A stretch of 5,421 nucleotides of DNA from Bacillota bacterium (lineage in GTDB: Bacteria; Bacillota; Clostridia; Lutisporales; Lutisporaceae). A program made the translations under genes and the position numbers. The number at the start of each line of letters is the position of its first letter. Within the stretch, counting starts at the first letter, position 1. Below, in pieces: positions 1-5,025 of the stretch. Where the stretch lies: contig JALNWH010000123.1 of the NCBI GenBank assembly GCA_023230985.1, positions 1-5,421 on the forward strand. The letters run 5' to 3'. Below the pieces are notes generated by a model. The model made no database searches. It worked only from the letters and a program-made list of their open reading frames with translations, and had not been told where the DNA came from.

Positions 1-1131
1 ATATCTGAAGGGTACTGCATTTTTAGGAGATAAATCTTTTATTAAAGCAGCAATATCTCTTAACAGCTTATCCCCATAAGTATGACCTAAAGCATCGTTT
101 ACATTCTTAAAATCATCTAAATCTAAGAGAATTATCGCACCTTTTTTATTATTGTCCAGTTCCTTTACCAAGACCTCCGATAGCTTCCTCCTATTGTAAA
201 GTCCTGTCAGCGGGTCGTGAGATGCCAAAAATTCAATTTTCTTTAGATTCTCTTGTATCTCATCATATTGAGCCCTTAACTCTTCCTCGCTGGAGGTTAA
301 TTGCTCTATAGTTGCTTCCAATTCAACGTTAGTAGATTCCAGTTCTTCCTTATATTTAACTCTTTCTGTGATATCCGCATATATTCCATAACCGCCTAGA
401 ATCGGCCCGTCCCCTAATTGCATCAGTATAGCCTTTACACTGACAATTACAGGTTCCCCTGTTTTTGTATATCTTGTATCTTCAAAATGCACAGTGCCTT
501 TTTCAAATAGCATATTTGTCATCGTTTTGGCAGTTGTTTTCTGCTCATTAGGCATAATTAAATCGTCCAGATCTCTTCCCAGACATTCTTCTCTTTTATA
601 GCCGAAAATTTTTAAAAAGCTGTCATTTACATCTAATATCACATGTTTATTATCAAAACATGCAATTCCATCGGGGCTATTGGCGAAAAGGATTTCATAT
701 CTTTTTAACAGTTCTTCTTGTTTTTTCTCAAATTTTCTTAAATCCGTTATATCTCTTGATATAGACAATATCGCATCAATCTCCCCGCTTTCGTCAAAGA
801 TTGGTACAGCCTTTCCCCAATCATAATAATCCATCTTTGTACTGTAGGTTTCACCTTCGACAGTACCGTCTTCACTTCTTTTAAACCTATAATAGTATTT
901 TTCCGCCTCTTCATCCGGTTTTAAAACTAACTCAGCTAAAGTTGGCCTTTTATACCCGTAGAAAATCATGGAATGAGCATAATCTCCTTTACCTAATATA
1001 TCTTCCTTTTTTACCTTTGTCAGTTCTTCCATTGCTTTATTCCATAATATAACTTTACCATCTTTGTCTATAGCAAAAAAAGGATCCGGCAGCCACTCGA
1101 TAACGTTTTTAAATAATTCTTTCATATTCAT
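1..1131 (-). CDS. PAS-PAS-GGDEF protein (probable diguanylate cyclase), C-terminus beyond the window
   Basis: 377 codons are open without interruption from the ATG at 1131 to the window edge. AGGAGG at 1141-1146, 9 nt upstream, fixes the start; a second in-frame ATG two codons later is less well spaced. Two PAS folds are visible: residues about 8-125 (WLPDPFFAIDKDGKVILWN) and about 142-255 (FANSPDGIACFDNKHVILD), each ending in the usual D-I-T-(D/E) linker. A charged coiled coil follows (about 256-298), then the start of a GGDEF domain: DPLTGLYNRR at 306-315 and LDLDDFKNVND at 336-346 with the metal-binding Asp. The last visible residues, FRY, normally stand directly before GG(D/E)EF, so the catalytic signature and any I-site or EAL domain are off-window. 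No signal peptide or membrane segment is seen, so it is probably a cytosolic sensor making c-di-GMP. Sure of the domain family; activity is inferred. Confidence 0.93.
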   Translation of the reverse strand, partial: MNMKELFKNVIEWLPDPFFAIDKDGKVILWNKAMEELTKVKKEDILGKGDYAHSMIFYGYKRPTLAELVLKPDEEAEKYYYRFKRSEDGTVEGETYSTKMDYYDWGKAVPIFDESGEIDAILSISRDITDLRKFEKKQEELLKRYEILFANSPDGIACFDNKHVILDVNDSFLKIFGYKREECLGRDLDDLIMPNEQKTTAKTMTNMLFEKGTVHFEDTRYTKTGEPVIVSVKAILMQLGDGPILGGYGIYADITERVKYKEELESTNVELEATIEQLTSSEEELRAQYDEIQENLKKIEFLASHDPLTGLYNRRKLSEVLVKELDNNKKGAIILLDLDDFKNVNDALGHTYGDKLLRDIAALIKDLSPKNAVPFRY

Positions 1132-1202
1132 ATAACTTATCCTCCTATATTTAATTGCTATAGATACAATTTTTTATTAAATATTTATATCCCCTAATCC
1201 TT

Positions 1203-1231
1203 ATTCTACTAAATATGATGTTTTTCTACAA
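1203..1231 (-). promoter_or_regulatory. Candidate SigA-type promoter for the PAS-GGDEF gene
   Basis: On the minus strand TTGTAG (1226-1231) and TAGAAT (1203-1208) are separated by 17 nt. The -10 matches consensus at 5 of 6 positions but the -35 at only 3 of 6. It would give a leader of about 65 nt. It lies between the dispersed repeat and the gene, which suggests the gene is transcribed separately from the CBS gene upstream. In such AT-rich DNA a chance match is possible. Confidence 0.3.
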
Positions 1232-1264
1232 CACCCATATTTTAAACGGTGACGGTGCAGGGTT

Positions 1265-1391
1265 GTCATCTTGACCCCAGAGAAGTGACCCTAGCAACTC
1301 ACCAACGCCAACCAACCCGCAGGGAAGATTCTTCGTCGCTGCGCTCCTCAGAATGACAATAAAGGAAGTGCCGGAATGACGGTGGGGTGGC
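1265..1391. repeat. Dispersed palindromic repeat element, copy 1
   Basis: The 33-bp core at 1325-1357 (minus-strand reading GTCATTCTGAGGAGC...AGAATCTT) recurs in inverted orientation at 3098-3130 with 31 of 33 identities. Here the core is part of a longer unit. GTCATCTTGA at 1265-1274 forms an imperfect terminal inverted repeat (8 of 10) with TCAGAATGAC at 1348-1357, giving a 93-bp MITE- or REP-like unit, and a further GGAATGACGG fragment follows at 1372-1381. Local GC is clearly higher than in the flanking genes. It fills most of the 266-nt gap between the CBS gene and the PAS-GGDEF gene. Repeats with this kind of core are common in clostridial genomes, as far as I recall. No coding region is seen in it. 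Confidence 0.75.
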
Positions 1392-1397
1392 AGAATT

Positions 1398-1772
1398 TTA
1401 GCGGCTCAAAAAATAATCCACAATATCCTCAATAGAAACAAGCCCTACCAACTCATCCCCTTCTAATACAGGCAATGCAATAACACTTTTTTTCCTTAAT
1501 CTTTTAGCAACTTCCAAAACATCTTCGTTTGCCTGTGCCTTTACAACCTTTTTAGTCATGACCCATTCAACAGGGCAGCTTTCAATATGACCCGGCTCCA
1601 TCAAAAAACGATAAATGTCAGCTTTAACTATTATTCCCAAAAGCTTATTATCTTTATCAACGATCGGTGTACCGTTAATCTTTCCCTCATTCATGATTTC
1701 CAGTACCTTACCTACCGTGTCATCAGATTTTACAGAAATCACGGGAGACCTCATTATTTCTCTTATCTCCAT
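1398..1772 (-). CDS. Small stand-alone tandem CBS-domain protein
   Basis: 124 residues consisting almost only of two CBS motifs. CBS1 spans about residues 1-57: IREIMRSPVISVKSDDTV, then GTPIVDKDNKLLGIIVKADI. CBS2 spans about 68-124: VEWVMTKKVVKAQANEDV, then ALPVLEGDELVGLVSIEDI. Such pairs form a Bateman module that usually binds adenine nucleotides or related ligands and acts as a cytosolic energy or redox sensor; the ligand and target cannot be read from the sequence. The ATG at 1772 is preferred to the adjoining in-frame TTG at 1775, because AAAGGAGA at 1781-1788 is 8 nt from the ATG. The gene begins 36 nt after the hemerythrin stop codon with no terminator between them, so the two are very probably co-transcribed. 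Family certain, function unknown. Confidence 0.92.
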   Translation of the reverse strand: MEIREIMRSPVISVKSDDTVGKVLEIMNEGKINGTPIVDKDNKLLGIIVKADIYRFLMEPGHIESCPVEWVMTKKVVKAQANEDVLEVAKRLRKKSVIALPVLEGDELVGLVSIEDIVDYFLSR

Positions 1773-1808
1773 CAATAATCTCTCCTTTAATAATATTTAT
1801 AATATCGC

Positions 1809-2213
1809 CTATCCTGATTTTTTTTCATTTATAAATACTGCAATTTTTTTATCTGATTCACTGATATGATTTATCAGCCATTCAATCACCAACAATTTCA
1901 ATGCATCAATATTCTCTTCGGTGATGCCTTCTTTTATCGTCTTGTCCACTAATTTGCCAAGTTCATTTGTAATATAAATATGCTGCTTCTTATGCTCTTC
2001 CAAATCAGGATAACCTATTCCCTCCATTACCTTTTCTTCGTCTTTAAAATGTGTTGCTACATAATTAAGCAAAAATTGATACATCTTTTTTACTGCAAAA
2101 GGTTTTGAATCTGCTTCCAAATTTAAAATATCCTCCGCTTTATCAAAAATACCTTTATGCTGCTCATCAATAGTATCTACACCAATTTTTAATTCATCAC
2201 TCCACCATAACAT
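1809..2213 (-). CDS. Bacteriohemerythrin (O2-binding di-iron protein)
   Basis: 134 residues, the normal length for a single-domain bacteriohemerythrin. It opens with the typical MLWWSDELKIGVDTIDEQHK. All seven di-iron ligands of the family can be placed: H19 (DEQH), H55 and E59 (HFKDE), H74 and H78 (HKKQH), H116 and D121 (NHISESD). The protein is therefore expected to bind O2 reversibly at a non-haem di-iron centre in the cytosol. In anaerobes this serves O2 scavenging, sensing or delivery; which applies here is not visible. The start has a GAAGGGAG ribosome site at 2225-2232 with a rather long 11-nt spacer. It is the first gene of an operon with the CBS-domain gene and has a good SigA-type promoter upstream. 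No signal peptide. Confidence 0.95.
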   Translation of the reverse strand: MLWWSDELKIGVDTIDEQHKGIFDKAEDILNLEADSKPFAVKKMYQFLLNYVATHFKDEEKVMEGIGYPDLEEHKKQHIYITNELGKLVDKTIKEGITEENIDALKLLVIEWLINHISESDKKIAVFINEKKSG

Positions 2214-2238
2214 AAAATAATAAACTCCCTTCTACATG

Positions 2239-2251
2239 ACAGATTATCTGT
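2239..2251. promoter_or_regulatory. Perfect 13-bp palindrome in the hemerythrin leader (possible operator)
   Basis: ACAGATTATCTGT is a perfect 6+1+6 inverted repeat. It lies between the proposed transcription start (about 2283) and the ribosome site (2225-2232) of the hemerythrin-CBS operon. Size and position would suit a dimeric repressor, but no known operator consensus is recognised and the short arms could also be chance. Confidence 0.35.
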
Positions 2252-2289
2252 TATTATTTTCAATATCTATTTCCTAATTTCTACATATA

Positions 2290-2319
2290 ATTATATACTA
2301 CTAATCCATACCATTTCAA
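2290..2319 (-). promoter_or_regulatory. SigA-type promoter of the hemerythrin-CBS operon
   Basis: Minus-strand TTGAAA (2314-2319, 5 of 6 to the -35 consensus) and TATAAT (2290-2295, 6 of 6) are 18 nt apart. An overlapping TATATA gives a 16-nt spacing. The start would fall near 2283, giving a leader of about 70 nt that contains the palindrome at 2239-2251. Confidence 0.6.
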
Positions 2320-2511
2320 TAAAACAAAACTTATGTTCATAATTTAATCAGTTTTAGGTTACTGTTCGCACCCTAACCATTTCTGATAAGCAGCTTATTA
2401 TATTTGCTACGATTGCTGAGTTCCAAGGCAATCTTAATCAAATATTAATAATCTACAATAAAAAATATAAATATATTCACACAAGTTCTATTTCAGAAAT
2501 CTTTAAATTAT
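2320..2511. other. Central part of the divergent intergenic region, no gene seen
   Basis: The gap between the divergent hemerythrin gene and the 2543 gene runs from 2214 to 2542. Apart from the promoter elements listed separately I see no coding frame, tRNA or riboswitch. Two small inverted repeats are present: ATAAG-CAG-CTTAT near 2388-2400 and GATTGC (2411-2416) with GCAATC (2428-2433). Neither is followed by a T-run on either strand, so neither is called a terminator. The stretch at 2434-2510 is very AT-rich. Confidence 0.5.
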
Positions 2512-2519
2512 GCCGATAT
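2512..2519 (+). promoter_or_regulatory. SigD-type -10 element upstream of the 180-residue protein gene
   Basis: GCCGATAT is an exact match to the -10 consensus of the flagellar sigma factor SigD (sigma-28). A start about 7 nt downstream would give a leader of only about 17 nt that still contains the whole ribosome site (GGAGGTGAT at 2530-2538). The -35 is weak: no TAAA lies 14-16 nt upstream, where the sequence reads TTCTATTTCAG. The only nearby TAAA (2503-2506) is too close. The -10 is convincing, the full promoter less so. Confidence 0.5.
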
Positions 2520-2542
2520 ATTATTAAATGGAGGTGATTAAG

Positions 2543-3085
2543 ATGAAAGTCGGAAATGTACAACCTGTAAAACCCGTTATTCCACCGGAAAAAGTTAAAC
2601 CTAAGGAAAAAGATATAAAGAAAAAAGATGTAAAAGAACAACCTGCTGCTATATATAATAAGTCTGAAAAGAAAAATATTAGACATATATATGATAAAAA
2701 CACCATACTGAAACTCAAAGCGGAAACGGATAAAGCCTATGACAGTCTCAGGCGTATTGTAGAAGAATTGCTCACCAGACAAGGCAAAACTTTTAAACTC
2801 TTTGGGCCTGACACAATAGTGGAAGTTGATGAAAAAGCACGCTTGGAAGCACAGGAATTAATCGGCCCTGACGGGGAATTAGGAGTGGAGAAAACCAGCC
2901 AACGTATCGTTGACTTTGCAATAGCCATATCCGGTGGAGATAAATCAAAACTGGAAGACATTAAAAGAGCCATTGACAAAGGCTTTAAAGAAGCAGAAAG
3001 AGTATTAGGTGAATTGCCTGAAATATCAAGACAAACCTACGATGCGATTATGGAGAAACTGGATGCATGGGAAAAAGAAGAGTAA
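2543..3085 (+). CDS. Lysine-rich conserved-looking protein of unknown function, candidate SigD regulon member
   Basis: 180 residues from the ATG at 2543, chosen because GGAGGTGAT (2530-2538) sits 8 nt upstream; the in-frame ATG at 2528 overlaps that ribosome site. It ends in tandem TAA stops. Residues about 1-50 are proline- and lysine-rich and probably disordered (VKPVIPPEKVKPKEKDIKKK). The rest is predicted helical: YDKNTILKLKAETDKAYDSL and a segment around RRIVEELLTRQGKTFKLFGP. The last 60 residues read ISGGDKSKLEDIKRAIDKGF then KEAERVLGELPEISRQTYD. The motif GG-D---L--------GF-EA---LG-LP resembles, from memory, the DUF5610 family; I could not check this. No signal peptide, membrane segment or catalytic motif. 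The SigD-like -10 and the nearby flagellin gene suggest a motility role, which is inference. Confidence 0.9.
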   Translation: MKVGNVQPVKPVIPPEKVKPKEKDIKKKDVKEQPAAIYNKSEKKNIRHIYDKNTILKLKAETDKAYDSLRRIVEELLTRQGKTFKLFGPDTIVEVDEKARLEAQELIGPDGELGVEKTSQRIVDFAIAISGGDKSKLEDIKRAIDKGFKEAERVLGELPEISRQTYDAIMEKLDAWEKEE

Positions 3086-3097
3086 TAACCCCACACC

Positions 3098-3130
3098 GTC
3101 ATTCTGAGGAGCACAGCGATGAAGAATCTT
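3098..3130. repeat. Dispersed repeat, copy 2 (single core unit)
   Basis: A 33-bp core matching the reverse complement of 1325-1357 at 31 of 33 positions. Both differences are transitions at CpG sites (GCGC to GCAC and GACGA to GATGA). The bases just upstream (CCCCACACC at 3089-3097) also resemble the outer flank of copy 1 read on the minus strand (CCACCCCACC). This suggests a shortened copy of the same element. It sits inside the transcript, between the stop codon at 3085 and the terminator at 3164. Confidence 0.75.
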
Positions 3131-3163
3131 ACGAGAAACCACAAAATAATTTATGATGAAACA

Positions 3164-3191
3164 TAAAAGAGCCAGTAATTTGGCTCTTTTA
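3164..3191 (+). terminator. Hairpin terminator after the 2543-3085 gene
   Basis: A perfect 11-bp stem (TAAAAGAGCCA with TGGCTCTTTTA) closes a 6-nt GTAATT loop, with T-rich DNA on the plus-strand 3' side. The A-rich left arm means it could also stop minus-strand transcription, but the flagellin unit already has its own terminator at 3288-3319. Confidence 0.8.
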
Positions 3192-3229
3192 TTGCTTTAT
3201 AGATTCAAATTCATTTGTACCTACAGTAG

Positions 3230-3267
3230 CTTCGAATTCATTCGAAGATTCCCCCGGTAATACGGGG
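3230..3267. repeat. Two adjacent small inverted repeats between convergent terminators
   Basis: CTTCGAAT at 3230-3237 and ATTCGAAG at 3240-3247 form a perfect 8-bp inverted repeat around TC. CCCCG at 3252-3256 and CGGGG at 3263-3267 form a second stem with a 6-nt loop. Both lie between two terminators and outside any gene. They may be remnants of a palindromic repeat family; the ATTCATTCG stretch also occurs in the palindrome near 5208-5225 (minus-strand reading). Confidence 0.4.
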
Positions 3268-3287
3268 CTGCTAGGATTGAATATGTA

Positions 3288-3319
3288 AATAAGCCGGGGA
3301 AATAAATCCCCGGCTTATT
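3288..3319 (-). terminator. Strong terminator of the flagellin-intron transcript
   Basis: AATAAGCCGGGGA (3288-3300) pairs perfectly over 13 bp with TCCCCGGCTTATT (3307-3319) around a 6-nt loop; on the minus strand the stem ends in TTATTT. It starts 11 nt after the TAA of the downstream flagellin tail (3330) but nearly 400 nt after the first flagellin stop (3711). The transcription unit is therefore laid out to include the intron and the second tail. Confidence 0.85.
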
Positions 3320-3329
3320 AATATTTAGA

Positions 3330-3378
3330 TTATCTTAGTAATTGTAATACTGATTGAGGTGCCATATTTGCTTGCGGG
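3330..3378 (-). CDS. Downstream exon: second flagellin C-terminal tail (ANMAPQSVLQLLR-stop)
   Basis: The minus strand encodes PQANMAPQSVLQLLR and TAA in one frame, the canonical flagellin D0 C-terminus. It has no start codon or ribosome site, so it can only be translated as an exon. Joining U3718 to C3378 (intron 3379-3717) gives CTG-TTC-CCG-CAA in frame, that is L427-F428-P429 then QANMAPQSVLQLLR, for a 443-residue product. Against the first tail (3711-3755) it has 7 changes in 45 nt, with Gly-to-Arg the only amino-acid change; this indicates selection in that frame. The 3' splice site could instead be after G3375, with the exon starting CAAGCAAAT. Translation has not been shown. Confidence 0.65.
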
Positions 3379-3717
3379 CAATCAAACGGCTTTCACCATC
3401 TGCCAGACTATATCTTCAACCGCATAATCAACCGGTTGTCGGGTGCTTCGGGAGCACCTCTTCCCTACGGATTTCATCACCATGCAATCTGTTATAAATT
3501 GTTTAGGCGGTATATCCTAGTCGTTGAACCTTCTCCAACCTTTCGATACAGGAGCTTGGCTGCTGATTGTCCAATCCAACTAATTTTCACACCTTCACGA
3601 TTACCCTTTCGGATTGCGTTGTGGTTTAGTCAGCTTAAGGAGTTCCCAGCAATTCACCCGATTTGCTCCTAAGGATTACTCCCTAAGGGACCCTGCCAAC
3701 TGACTACCGCCTATCCT
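3379..3717 (-). ncRNA. Group I self-splicing intron (probably subgroup IA), no internal ORF
   Basis: All conserved core elements are readable on the minus strand: P (AATTGCTGGGAACTCC, 3639-3654), Q (ATCAGCAGCCAAGCTCC, 3551-3567), R (GGTTCAACGACTAG, 3517-3530) and S (AAGATATAGTCT, 3405-3416). P3 pairs TCGGGTG (3655-3661) with CACCCGA (3439-3445). P7 pairs GACTA (3518-3522) with TAGTC (3406-3410). P8 pairs CAACCG (3433-3438) with CGGTTG (3417-3422). The about 70 nt between P7 5' and P3 3' would hold P7.1/P7.2, typical of subgroup IA. P9 is CAGATGG/CCGTTTG. Best P1: exon CTGTT (3718-3722) with guide GGCAG (3693-3697), giving U-G at the 5' splice site; the proposed terminal G is 3379. The exact ends are less certain than the identity: G3375 and U3719 are alternatives. 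No homing endonuclease is present, so it is not independently mobile here. Confidence 0.93.
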
Positions 3718-5000
3718 AACAGTTGTAATACTGATTGGGGTGCCATATTAGCTTGAGCCAACATAGCTGTCGCAGCTTGTTGTAATATATTCTGCTTAGT
3801 GAATTCCATTATCTCTTTGGCCATATCTACATCTCTGATTCTTGCTTCTGCTGCTTGCAGGTTCTCTGAAGTATTATCAAGATTCTTTATAGTATGTTCT
3901 AATCTATTTTGCATAGCTCCAAGTTTGGAACGCTCAGATGAAACTGTGCTTATTGCATCATCAATAACAGTTATAGCCTTATCTGCTGCTGCTTGAGTAG
4001 ATACATTGATGCCGCCTACTGCATTGCCTTCACCATCATCAAGATATTTTCCTGAAGCAACATCCAATGTCTTTTCCGGATCTATAGCTGCTAAGTCATT
4101 CCCATCTAAATGTACATTATCCAATGCGTACCAATTGTCACCGATTTTAACTCCTACTACTTCTCCTGCTGCACTATCATTGTCTTTTATTACTGTGGCT
4201 GTTTTCCCAAGTACTGCTACGTTTTCTTCTTCTACTACAAGTTTTCCGTTAAGAGTGATTCCTTCTTTGACGGGTAAAGCCTCAGCTCCTGCTTTAGCTG
4301 CTAAATCTGTTCCGCTTACTTCTATGTCTTCCAATGCATACCATTTGCCTGTCTCAATCTCTATAGCTACTATATTTCCTTCAGCATCTTTTACAGCATT
4401 TTTATTAGTGGATTGATCGTAATCAGTAAACCCTAAGGCGACAATTGCATCTTTATCAAGTTCTTCAACTTCTAAAAATTCAACCCCACCTGCTACTTTT
4501 AATGCATAGGCACTCATATCTGATATTGCTATTGTTGTATTTTGAGCTTCATTGGCACCTATATGGAATTTCTTATCTTCATAGGTCCCGTCTAATAAAT
4601 CCATTGTGTTAAATTGAGTGGTCGTTGATATTCTTGTAATCTCCGTTGCCAGTTGGTCTATTTCTTTTTGGATTTCAAGTCTATCATCATCTGTATTTGT
4701 GTCAGTGGATGATTGTACTGCCAATTCTCTCATTCTTTGTAAAATTGCGTGAGTCTCATTTAATGCACCTTCTGCTGTTTGAATAAGGGAGATGCCGTCT
4801 TGAGCATTCCTCGATGCCTGTGTAAGTCCTCGAATTTGACCTCTCATCTTTTCGGAGATTGCCAAGCCTGCGGCGTCGTCTCCGGCTCTGTTGATCCTAA
4901 AGCCGGATGAAAGTTTCTCCATAGATTTTGCTCCACTATTTGTTGAAATTCCCAGTTGTCTGTGGGTATTCATTGCCATTAAGTTGTTATTAATTCTCAT
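3711..5000 (-). CDS. hag: Flagellin, complete 429-residue form from unspliced message
   Basis: Filament subunit exported through the flagellar type III system. The N-terminal D0/D1 region (residues 1 to about 145) reads MRINNNLMAMNTHRQLG, then LSSGFRINRAGDDAAGLAIS, with the TLR5-type LQRMRELAVQS at 87-97. The C-terminal D1/D0 region (about 335-429) reads DDAISTVSSERSKLGAMQNR and ends ANMAPQSVLQLLG. The middle (about 146-334) is the variable surface domain, with two copies of a WYAL module. The ATG at 5000 follows AAGGAGG (5008-5014) by 7 nt. An in-frame ATG at 5072 would add 24 residues that no flagellin has and would swallow the leader. No signal peptide, as expected. The 5' splice site of the group I intron lies between 3718 and 3717, inside the penultimate codon, so splicing would replace the LLG end. 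The symbol could equally be fliC. Confidence 0.97.
   Translation of the reverse strand: MRINNNLMAMNTHRQLGISTNSGAKSMEKLSSGFRINRAGDDAAGLAISEKMRGQIRGLTQASRNAQDGISLIQTAEGALNETHAILQRMRELAVQSSTDTNTDDDRLEIQKEIDQLATEITRISTTTQFNTMDLLDGTYEDKKFHIGANEAQNTTIAISDMSAYALKVAGGVEFLEVEELDKDAIVALGFTDYDQSTNKNAVKDAEGNIVAIEIETGKWYALEDIEVSGTDLAAKAGAEALPVKEGITLNGKLVVEEENVAVLGKTATVIKDNDSAAGEVVGVKIGDNWYALDNVHLDGNDLAAIDPEKTLDVASGKYLDDGEGNAVGGINVSTQAAADKAITVIDDAISTVSSERSKLGAMQNRLEHTIKNLDNTSENLQAAEARIRDVDMAKEIMEFTKQNILQQAATAMLAQANMAPQSVLQLLG
4086..4379 (-). repeat. Duplicated module in the flagellin variable domain
   Basis: Residues 208-235 (4296-4379) and 279-305 (4086-4166) share the pattern G-(I/V)V-(A/G)-(I/V)-(E/K)-I then WYAL, then G-(T/N)-DLAA at the same spacing apart from one residue. 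The copies have diverged strongly, so the duplication is old. They lie in the surface-exposed D2/D3-like region, where such modules often vary between strains. Confidence 0.7.
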
Positions 5001-5025
5001 AATTCTTCCTCCTTGAATTTTACTT

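Larger units (their letters stand above)
3330..3755. repeat. Imperfect direct repeat of the flagellin 3' end flanking the intron
   Basis: The 45-bp segments 3711-3755 and 3330-3374 both encode QANMAPQSVLQLL plus one residue and a stop, with 38 of 45 identities. Differences read on the minus strand: GCT/GCA, CCC/CCT, CTG/TTA, TTA/CTA, GGA/AGA and TAG/TAA. The first copy precedes and overlaps the intron start, the second follows the intron end. Possible origins are recombination between two flagellin genes or duplication at intron arrival. Confidence 0.9.

Noticed and set aside
1265..1391. CRISPR array or insertion sequence at the GC-rich repeat
   Set aside because: There are no regularly spaced direct repeats, no transposase frame and no target-site duplication; only short inverted, palindromic units.
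1801..1838. SigD-like promoter in front of the CBS gene (TAAA and GGCGATAT on the minus strand)
   Set aside because: The spacer is 18 nt instead of 15-16, the -10 has a mismatch, and it lies over the 3' end of the hemerythrin gene in a continuous operon.
1587..1869. Plus-strand open frames over the CBS and hemerythrin genes
   Set aside because: They are antisense to clear protein families and have no ribosome site or recognisable content.
2528..2542. Upstream in-frame ATG at 2528 for the 180-residue protein
   Set aside because: It overlaps the GGAGGTGAT ribosome site that serves the ATG at 2543 and has no ribosome site of its own; it would also lie almost at the transcription start predicted from the SigD -10.
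2477..2979. Minus-strand frames opposite the 2543-3085 gene
   Set aside because: Their hydrophobic composition is the complement of the lysine-rich coding strand; no ribosome site is present.
3436..3672. 78-codon plus-strand reading frame
   Set aside because: It lies antisense to the conserved core of the group I intron, has no ribosome site or recognisable protein features, and its openness is explained by the structured RNA on the other strand.
3379..3717. IStron or group II intron
   Set aside because: No transposase or reverse transcriptase, no group II domain V; the P, Q, R and S elements and the P3/P7/P8 pairings identify a plain group I intron.
3799..4416. Plus-strand frames antisense to flagellin
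   Set aside because: They are low-complexity Ser/Ala/Leu-rich shadows of the flagellin codons.
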